From an uncultured Lachnospiraceae bacterium (GTDB lineage: Bacteria > Bacillota > Clostridia > Lachnospirales > Lachnospiraceae): 9,788 nt of DNA. The notes under the pieces were generated by a model. The model did no database searches, was not told where the DNA came from, and saw only the letters and a list, made by a program, of their open reading frames with translations. The position numbers and the translations under genes are program-made. Location: positions 1 through 9,788 of the forward strand of contig CACZPG010000161.1 in assembly GCA_902782965.1 (NCBI GenBank). The letters run 5' to 3'. Shown in pieces: positions 5,732 to 9,788 of this stretch (within the stretch, counting starts at the first letter, position 1; each line of letters opens with the position of its first letter).

Positions 5732-5789
5732 TAGTTAAATTTGTATAATTAACGCTAGTTAAATTAGTATATGTTTAACGCTGGTTAAG
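5732..5789. repeat. Direct repeats carrying TTAAC-GCTR-GTTAA dyads
   Basis: A unit beginning TAGTTAAATT and ending TTAACGC occurs at 5732-5755 (24 bases) and 5756-5781 (26 bases). A partial third copy, TGGTTAAG, is at 5782-5789. The junctions create two 14-base inverted repeats, TTAACGCTAGTTAA at 5749-5762 and TTAACGCTGGTTAA at 5775-5788, with equivalent positions 26 bases apart. This looks like a pair of operators on nearly the same helix face, lying between the zinc-ribbon gene and the terminator, about 100 bases upstream of the guaB promoter. Binding protein unknown. Confidence 0.6.
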
Positions 5790-5829
5790 TCCGACAATCA
5801 TATGGAATATTATTGTATAAATATAAGTG

Positions 5830-5873
5830 AAAACGGGATGTTTTTTTGTGAAAAAAAACATCTTGTTTTATAT
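5830..5873. terminator. Terminator after the ecf-truA-zinc-ribbon operon
   Basis: Bases 5830-5847 pair without interruption with 5852-5869 (18 pairs, two of them G-T) around a GTGA loop. The stem has A-rich outer and T-rich inner parts, so it can work on either strand. The downstream side ends in a T-rich stretch. It closes the transporter operon, 113 bases after the last stop codon. Confidence 0.8.
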
Positions 5874-5891
5874 AAATTTTTAGTTTATACT
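5863..5891 (+). promoter_or_regulatory. Candidate sigma-A promoter of guaB, overlapping the preceding terminator
   Basis: TTGTTT at 5863-5868 (3 of 6) and TATACT at 5886-5891 (5 of 6) are 17 bases apart. The -35 lies in the descending arm of the terminator hairpin. A start near 5898 would give a leader of about 49 bases ending at the AGGAGG site (5935-5940) of guaB. No purine riboswitch fits in this leader. Confidence 0.5.
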
Positions 5892-5946
5892 ATCGAACAA
5901 TTACATAATAGAATAAGATAGTTTAAAGAAGAATAGGAGGAAAACC

Positions 5947-7458
5947 ATGGCAACTTTTATTACTGAACCTTCACACACATTTAATGAATACTTACTGATT
6001 CCGGGATATTCATCCAGTGAATGTGTACCTGATAATGTAAGTCTCAAGACTCCACTTACTAAGTTTAAGAAGGGTGAGAAGCCTGCAATCGAGATGACAA
6101 TCCCTATGATCTCTGCAATCATGCAGTCAGTATCAGGTGACAGACTTGCAATAGCTCTTGCAAAGTCAGGTGGTGTGTCGTTTATTTATGGTTCTCAGAG
6201 CATTGAAGATGAAGCAGCAATGGTTGCTAAGGTTAAGGGTTATAAAGCGGGATTTGTAAAGAGTGATTCAAATGTAAGTCCTGAAGCTACTCTTGCAGAT
6301 ATACTTGAACTTAAAGAGAGAAAAGGTCATTCAACAGTTGCAGTTACTGAAGATGGAACTGCAGAAGGAAAACTTGTAGGTATAGTATCAAGCCGTGATT
6401 ACAGAGTTAGCCGTATGGAGCCTACTCTCAAAGTTAAAGAATTCATGACTCCTCTTGAAAAGCTTATTACTGCTAAGGATGGAACAACTATTTCAGAGGC
6501 AAATGATATTATCTGGGATAATAAACTTAATTCACTTCCTATAGTAGATGAAGAGGGAAGACTTGTAAGTTTTGTATTCCGAAAGGATTATGATGAGCAT
6601 AAGAAGAATCCGGGAGAACTTCTGGATGATCAGAAGAGATATATTGTTGGTGCCGGTATTAATACAAGAGATTATGCCCAGAGAGTTCCTGCTCTGATTG
6701 AGGCAGGTGCAGATGTGCTCTGTATAGACTCTTCAGAAGGCTTCTCAGACTGGCAGAAATTCACACTTCAGTGGATCAGAGAAAACTATGGAGATTCAGT
6801 AAAGGTCGGTGCCGGAAATGTAGTTGACAGAGAAGGATTCCGTTTCCTTGCTGAATGTGGTGCAGATTTCATTAAAGTTGGTATAGGTGGTGGTTCCATC
6901 TGTATCACAAGAGAAACTAAAGGTATTGGCCGTGGTCAGGCAACAGCACTTATAGAAGTATGTCAGGCAAGAGATGAATACTTCGAGGAAACAGGAATCT
7001 ATGTTCCTGTATGTTCGGATGGTGGTATTGTATATGATCATCATATTACACTTGCCCTTGCTATGGGAGCAGATTTCGTAATGCTCGGAAGATATTTTGC
7101 AAGATTCGATGAGAGCCCGACAGAGAAGCTTCTTGTAAATGGAAATTATGTGAAAGAGTACTGGGGCGAAGGTTCCAATCGTGCACGTAACTGGCAGAGA
7201 TATGATCTCGGTGGTGATAAGAAACTTCACTTTGAAGAAGGTGTTGACTCATATGTTCCTTATGCAGGACCACTGAAGGATAATGTAGATAGAACCCTCA
7301 GCAAGGTTAAATCAACAATGTGTAACTGCGGAGCTCTTACAATCAAGGAACTTCAGGAGAAAGCTAAGATAACACTTGTATCTTCAACAAGTATAGTAGA
7401 AGGTGGTGCTCACGACGTAATCCGTAAGGAAGGCGGCGGAACATCTGATGTGAACTAA
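5947..7458 (+). CDS. guaB: Inosine-5'-monophosphate dehydrogenase, Tritrichomonas-like subtype
   Basis: This enzyme oxidises IMP to XMP with NAD+, the first committed step of GMP synthesis. The 503-residue protein has the (beta/alpha)8 catalytic barrel with a pair of CBS domains inserted at about residues 105-220 (a typical segment is LVGIVSSRDYRV). The catalytic loop GIGGGSICITRETKGIGRGQ places the nucleophile at Cys319. Other landmarks are the SDGGI phosphate site (357-361) and the flap with NWQRYDLGG and EEGVDSYVPYAG. The flap belongs to the subtype I know from Tritrichomonas foetus and some clostridia rather than the E. coli type with EGRVxYKG. From memory of the T. foetus numbering, Cys319, Arg418, Tyr419 and Glu431 fall at identical positions. 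AGGAGG at 5935-5940 supports the start. It has its own promoter and terminator and so is a single-gene unit; codon use is strongly biased, as in rpoA, suggesting high expression. Confidence 0.97.
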   Translation: MATFITEPSHTFNEYLLIPGYSSSECVPDNVSLKTPLTKFKKGEKPAIEMTIPMISAIMQSVSGDRLAIALAKSGGVSFIYGSQSIEDEAAMVAKVKGYKAGFVKSDSNVSPEATLADILELKERKGHSTVAVTEDGTAEGKLVGIVSSRDYRVSRMEPTLKVKEFMTPLEKLITAKDGTTISEANDIIWDNKLNSLPIVDEEGRLVSFVFRKDYDEHKKNPGELLDDQKRYIVGAGINTRDYAQRVPALIEAGADVLCIDSSEGFSDWQKFTLQWIRENYGDSVKVGAGNVVDREGFRFLAECGADFIKVGIGGGSICITRETKGIGRGQATALIEVCQARDEYFEETGIYVPVCSDGGIVYDHHITLALAMGADFVMLGRYFARFDESPTEKLLVNGNYVKEYWGEGSNRARNWQRYDLGGDKKLHFEEGVDSYVPYAGPLKDNVDRTLSKVKSTMCNCGALTIKELQEKAKITLVSSTSIVEGGAHDVIRKEGGGTSDVN

Positions 7459-7532
7459 TCGATTCAAAAATGACAATACTCAGAATTGGGTGTTTAAGTA
7501 GTTTTTGATTTCATATTGATCTCATATGAACT

Positions 7533-7574
7533 AAAACAATAAAAAAACGGCCTCGGCCGTTTTTTTATTGTTTT
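7533..7574. terminator. Bidirectional terminator between guaB and the convergent hydrolase gene
   Basis: Bases 7533-7552 pair perfectly with 7555-7574 (20 pairs). The GC core CGGCC/GGCCG is flanked by seven A residues (7541-7547) and seven T residues (7560-7566). It gives a hairpin followed by a T-run on both strands. guaB ends 74 bases to the left and the hydrolase stop is 59 bases to the right. Confidence 0.93.
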
Positions 7575-7594
7575 TATGAAAATGTTCTAGCAAC

Positions 7595-7654
7595 TATATG
7601 ATTCTGGCTCATATGTCTCTGGTCTATATCTCTCTAGTCCATATGTCTCTCTAC
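7595..7654 (-). repeat. Four 15-base tandem repeats across the 3' end of the hydrolase gene
   Basis: On the plus strand the copies are TATATGATTCTGGCT (7595), CATATGTCTCTGGTC (7610), TATATCTCTCTAGTC (7625) and CATATGTCTCTCTAC (7640), with a strict 15-base period. On the coding strand they are in frame, each a five-codon unit of the form (V/D/S)-(E/Q/stop)-(R/N)-(H/D)-(M/I). The gene's TAG (7636-7634) occupies the position of CAG in the two downstream copies. Confidence 0.8.
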
Positions 7655-8566
7655 CCAGTCGACAATATCTGCATAAACTTCATCCTTGCCGATCTCGTTA
7701 AGTATCTCGTGGCGCATTTCCGGATATATCTTGCATTCGGTATCCCATATTTCGGCCTTTACATACTGCTGATAAACTTTCTTGACACCCTTTCCGAGAT
7801 TTCCTACAGGATCATTTTCTCCTGATGTAATAAGAAGTGGAAGATCTTTAGGAATTCTGTCTATATTCTGTTTCTGGTTTACATAAAGTACTGTGGATAA
7901 TAATGCTTCATATCCGTTCAGAGTAAACAGGAAACCACATCTGTCATCAGAATTATAAGACTTCATTATCTCCGGATCACTGCAGATCCAGCTTGCTTCA
8001 GGATCAAGACCTTCTGTATCGAATTTCTTATAAGCTGCGCCGAAAGTCATATTCCTTATAAGCTCACTTCTATAATGCCATCCCTTGGACTGGGCGGTAG
8101 AACGTACCAGCATCAGACCGCTTCTTGTTACTACATCAGATTCACTTCCAGTTCCTACGATTATGGCGCCGGCCAGACCTTCGCCTTTGTGAGAAAGGTA
8201 TCTTCTGAGAAGATAGGAGCCCATGCTATGACCAAGCATGAAATATGGAAGTGAAGGATATTTTCTGGAAGTGATTTTTCTCAGTTTATGTATATCTCTT
8301 ACAAGTGATCTTGCAGGCGCTATCTCAGATATATAACCCCAATCCTCGATGCTTCTTACAGATTGTCCATGTCCGAGATGATCGTGTCCGACTACCAGAT
8401 ACCCCTGACTTGCAAGGTACTCTGCGAAGTCGTTATATCTTTCGATATATTCAACCATCCCGTGGATCAGCTGAACTATAGCCTTAGGTTCGCCCTCCGG
8501 AATCCAGCTCACAGCGTGAATGGTAGTAATGCCGTCTGATGATAGAAATGTCTGATTCTGTTTCAT
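7634..8566 (-). CDS. Alpha/beta hydrolase, lysophospholipase / monoacylglycerol lipase-like (serine aminopeptidase S33 fold)
   Basis: A 310-residue cytoplasmic hydrolase with no signal peptide, likely acting on acylglycerols, lysophospholipids or similar esters. The oxyanion-hole motif is LIHGMVEYIERYNDFAEYLA (33-52), followed by GHDHLGHGQS (60-69). Nucleophile elbow GHSMGS puts the catalytic Ser at 114, the acid is Asp252 in SGENDPVG, and the base is His286 in MRHEILNE. This order and spacing match the PldB/MGLL group. The cap domain lies at about 145-235. Start ATG (8566-8564) follows AAGGGGAT at 8579-8572 on the minus strand. It is convergent with guaB and shares its terminator. The stop lies within tandem repeats; the frame beyond it stays open for 19 more codons to a TAA at 7576-7574. 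The exact substrate cannot be assigned. Confidence 0.9.
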   Translation of the reverse strand: MKQNQTFLSSDGITTIHAVSWIPEGEPKAIVQLIHGMVEYIERYNDFAEYLASQGYLVVGHDHLGHGQSVRSIEDWGYISEIAPARSLVRDIHKLRKITSRKYPSLPYFMLGHSMGSYLLRRYLSHKGEGLAGAIIVGTGSESDVVTRSGLMLVRSTAQSKGWHYRSELIRNMTFGAAYKKFDTEGLDPEASWICSDPEIMKSYNSDDRCGFLFTLNGYEALLSTVLYVNQKQNIDRIPKDLPLLITSGENDPVGNLGKGVKKVYQQYVKAEIWDTECKIYPEMRHEILNEIGKDEVYADIVDWVERHMD

Positions 8567-8653
8567 TTGTAATCCCCTTGTTTGTACTTTTTAACATTTA
8601 ATATGGTGTCAGATATTTGTTTTATCGCATTAAGTTAGTAATAACTCCTTATT

Positions 8654-8682
8654 ATTTTATAACTTTATATGATTATTTACAA
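8654..8682 (-). promoter_or_regulatory. Candidate sigma-A promoter of the hydrolase gene
   Basis: On the minus strand, TTGTAA (8682-8677, 4 of 6) and TAAAAT (8659-8654, 5 of 6) are 17 bases apart. Transcription would start near 8647, giving a leader of about 80 bases before the ATG. The region is very AT-rich, so chance matches are likely. Confidence 0.4.
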
Positions 8683-8826
8683 TAAATAGTATTGAAAAAA
8701 AGAAAAATATTGTTATCATAGTAACGTGAATTAATTGCTAATCTTAATTGGTGATCTTCTAAAAATTGTATCAGACTGAATGGTGCATTGTTTGATATGC
8801 GAAAGCAATAAATAATATCAAAAGTT

Positions 8827-8868
8827 ATTACCAATAAATTATTATCAATAAATTATTATCAATAAATA
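8827..8868. repeat. Three 14-base tandem repeats, consensus ATTAYCAATAAATT
   Basis: Copies start at 8827, 8841 and 8855, exactly 14 bases apart. They differ only at position 5 of the first copy and in the last bases of the third. They end 25 bases upstream of the membrane-protein ATG, so they could be a regulatory array in its promoter/leader or simple slippage in AT-rich DNA. Confidence 0.65.
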
Positions 8869-8892
8869 CTACATGGAATATAAATAAGAAAT

Positions 8893-9788
8893 ATGAAAAA
8901 AAACACATTCTCATTAATACGAATAATTATATTTGTCCTTCTTCTTGCAATCATTGGATTTGCCTATGGTGATATGGCCGAAAGCTCCCTCACTTATTCG
9001 GCAGGGAGAGGCTCGATGATAAAAGATGGAATAATCATGCTGGTATGTTTTGCTATTCGCTACGGAATTGATATGAATTCTGTAAGAAGAAATAAAGGTG
9101 ACAGAATCAAACTGGATATTTCACCGCTTATATTTGATATGATCACATATCTGGCAGCTTCCGGAATGCTGATACTGATAATCCATTTATACGGAGCAGG
9201 TATTCTATCCGTAACACTTGCAGTACTTCTTATGTCTGTCATCGTTACTGTTTTATTTGAATTGGACAGGTATGTGAAATGTGAGTATACAGGACCTGCT
9301 GAAGACGGATTTGATGATGAAGATAGTGATGAAGATGATAATGACCCGGAGTCTGAATATGAAGATGAGACTTCAGATGAGTATGACGATGAGTTTGATG
9401 ATGAAGAGTACAGAAGACGTAAAAACAGAGAAAAGAGAAAAAAATTAAAGAATAGGGAACGTCTAAAAAATAAGGAATATAAAGATGCTGGTATCCGGAT
9501 TTCTTCGAGTGCTGAATTAACTGATAGAAATTCGGAGGATTCAGAAAAATCTGAAGGAAATGAAGAAAATGAAGAATCCCAAGAATATCAGGGAACTGTG
9601 GATTCCGGAGCCAGAAATTTCCTGGTACAGATTCTGAAATCCTCCTGTTATGTTCTTCCGATACTTCTCACGGCACTTGCCTTTGGTGACATTTATGCAA
9701 ATGTACATTCCGGATTGTTCTATATGGCAATATTCGGTGTTGCTATACTTGTGGTCGGAGCAAGGGCAGCTTATAACGGCCTGAATAT
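8893..9788 (+). CDS. Uncharacterised multi-pass membrane protein with acidic/basic linker; 3' end outside window
   Basis: The frame from ATG 8893 is open to the window end (298 codons so far), and I recognise no family. An N-terminal hydrophobic segment with KK before it (about 7-25) may be a signal anchor. Further membrane segments lie at about 44-57, 79-98, 102-122, 243-263 and 273-290. Between them sits a soluble stretch of about 120 residues. It is extremely acidic at 136-172 (for example DGFDDEDSDEDDND), strongly basic at 173-197 (RRRKNREKRKKLKNRE), then Glu/Ser/Asn-rich to about 235. By charge this linker is probably cytoplasmic and disordered. The segments around GFAYGDMAES (22-31) and ALAFGDIYAN (261-270) resemble each other, suggesting an internal duplication. 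An in-frame TAA at 8881-8883 fixes this ATG as the first possible start, yet there is no good ribosome site, only AAGAA at 8887-8891. Transcription is divergent from the hydrolase gene. Confidence 0.7.
   Translation, partial: MKKNTFSLIRIIIFVLLLAIIGFAYGDMAESSLTYSAGRGSMIKDGIIMLVCFAIRYGIDMNSVRRNKGDRIKLDISPLIFDMITYLAASGMLILIIHLYGAGILSVTLAVLLMSVIVTVLFELDRYVKCEYTGPAEDGFDDEDSDEDDNDPESEYEDETSDEYDDEFDDEEYRRRKNREKRKKLKNRERLKNKEYKDAGIRISSSAELTDRNSEDSEKSEGNEENEESQEYQGTVDSGARNFLVQILKSSCYVLPILLTALAFGDIYANVHSGLFYMAIFGVAILVVGARAAYNGLN

Larger units (their letters stand above)
8567..8892. other. AT-rich divergent intergenic region (326 bases)
   Basis: No gene is supported here. It holds the candidate minus-strand promoter for the hydrolase and three tandem 14-base repeats. 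It also has a near-perfect 14-base dyad, GTTATCATAGTAAC (8712-8725), and repeated TTAATTG at 8731 and 8744. An inverted repeat TTTGATAT/ATATCAAA (8791-8798/8815-8822) encloses a small GC-GAAA-GC hairpin. A weak plus-strand promoter, TTGCTA (8735-8740), 17 bases, TCTAAA (8758-8763), could serve the downstream membrane-protein gene. Confidence 0.6.

Noticed and set aside
5892..5946. A purine riboswitch upstream of guaB
   Set aside because: The leader is only about 50 bases and lacks the three-way junction and conserved loop sequences of purine or PRPP-type aptamers.
6796..7273. Minus-strand open frames inside guaB, the longest being 144 codons
   Set aside because: They overlap the catalytic barrel and flap of a clear IMP dehydrogenase; no supporting start site or domain.
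7598..7825. 75-codon plus-strand frame opposite the 3' end of the hydrolase gene
   Set aside because: It overlaps the C-terminal coding region with catalytic Asp252 and His286, starts inside tandem repeats and has no ribosome site.
8827..8868. A CRISPR array or replication iterons
   Set aside because: The 14-base units are directly adjacent with no unique spacers and there are no cas or rep genes nearby.
9060..9242. 60-codon minus-strand frame opposite the partial membrane-protein gene
   Set aside because: The plus-strand frame is open for 298 codons with coherent membrane segments; the reverse frame has no support.

Overview
The window is chromosomal DNA from a low-GC Firmicute, most likely a clostridial Lachnospiraceae (Butyrivibrio/Roseburia-like). 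I infer this from the gene order rpsD-rpoA-rplQ-ecfA-ecfT-truA, from the strong AGGAGG ribosome sites, from an L17 carrying a large lysine-rich insertion, and from an IMP dehydrogenase of the 503-residue type that I associate with such clostridia and with Tritrichomonas. No mobile element, CRISPR array, rRNA gene or tRNA gene was seen.

Region 1 (1-2090) is the distal end of a ribosomal-protein operon: the last 98 codons of rpsD, then rpoA and rplQ, closed by a strong terminator. Both gaps inside this operon hold RNA structure. There is a long hairpin between rpsD and rpoA. Between rpoA and rplQ there is a compact four-way junction that resembles a tRNA cloverleaf, followed by a small GC hairpin next to the rplQ ribosome site.

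Region 2 (about 2110-5873) is a second transcription unit with its own likely promoter. It encodes an ECF-type vitamin/metal transporter energizing module, the tRNA pseudouridine synthase TruA, and an uncharacterised zinc-ribbon protein with a C-terminal membrane anchor. The ATPase is the oddest gene here. The usual EcfA1 and EcfA2 are one 448-residue tandem protein, neither half has the H-loop histidine, and the second half stops exactly where that motif should begin. Its end overlaps ecfT by 25 bases across a G_GGA_AAA heptamer that would fuse it to EcfT after a -1 shift.

Region 3 (about 5863-7575) is guaB with its own promoter and terminator. The terminator is bidirectional and shared with a convergent alpha/beta hydrolase gene (8566-7634). 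The hydrolase gene ends inside four in-frame 15-base tandem repeats, and its TAG stop looks like a mutated CAG.

Region 4 (8567-9788) is an AT-rich divergent intergenic region with tandem repeats and dyads. After it comes the start of an uncharacterised membrane protein with a highly acidic then basic linker, which runs off the window.

Short tandem repeats with constant periods (12, about 25, 15 and 14 bases) occur in four places: in three intergenic regions and across the 3' end of one gene. These, the degenerate fused transporter ATPase and the cloverleaf-like rplQ leader are the least ordinary things in the window. I see no sign of a whole undescribed multi-gene system.
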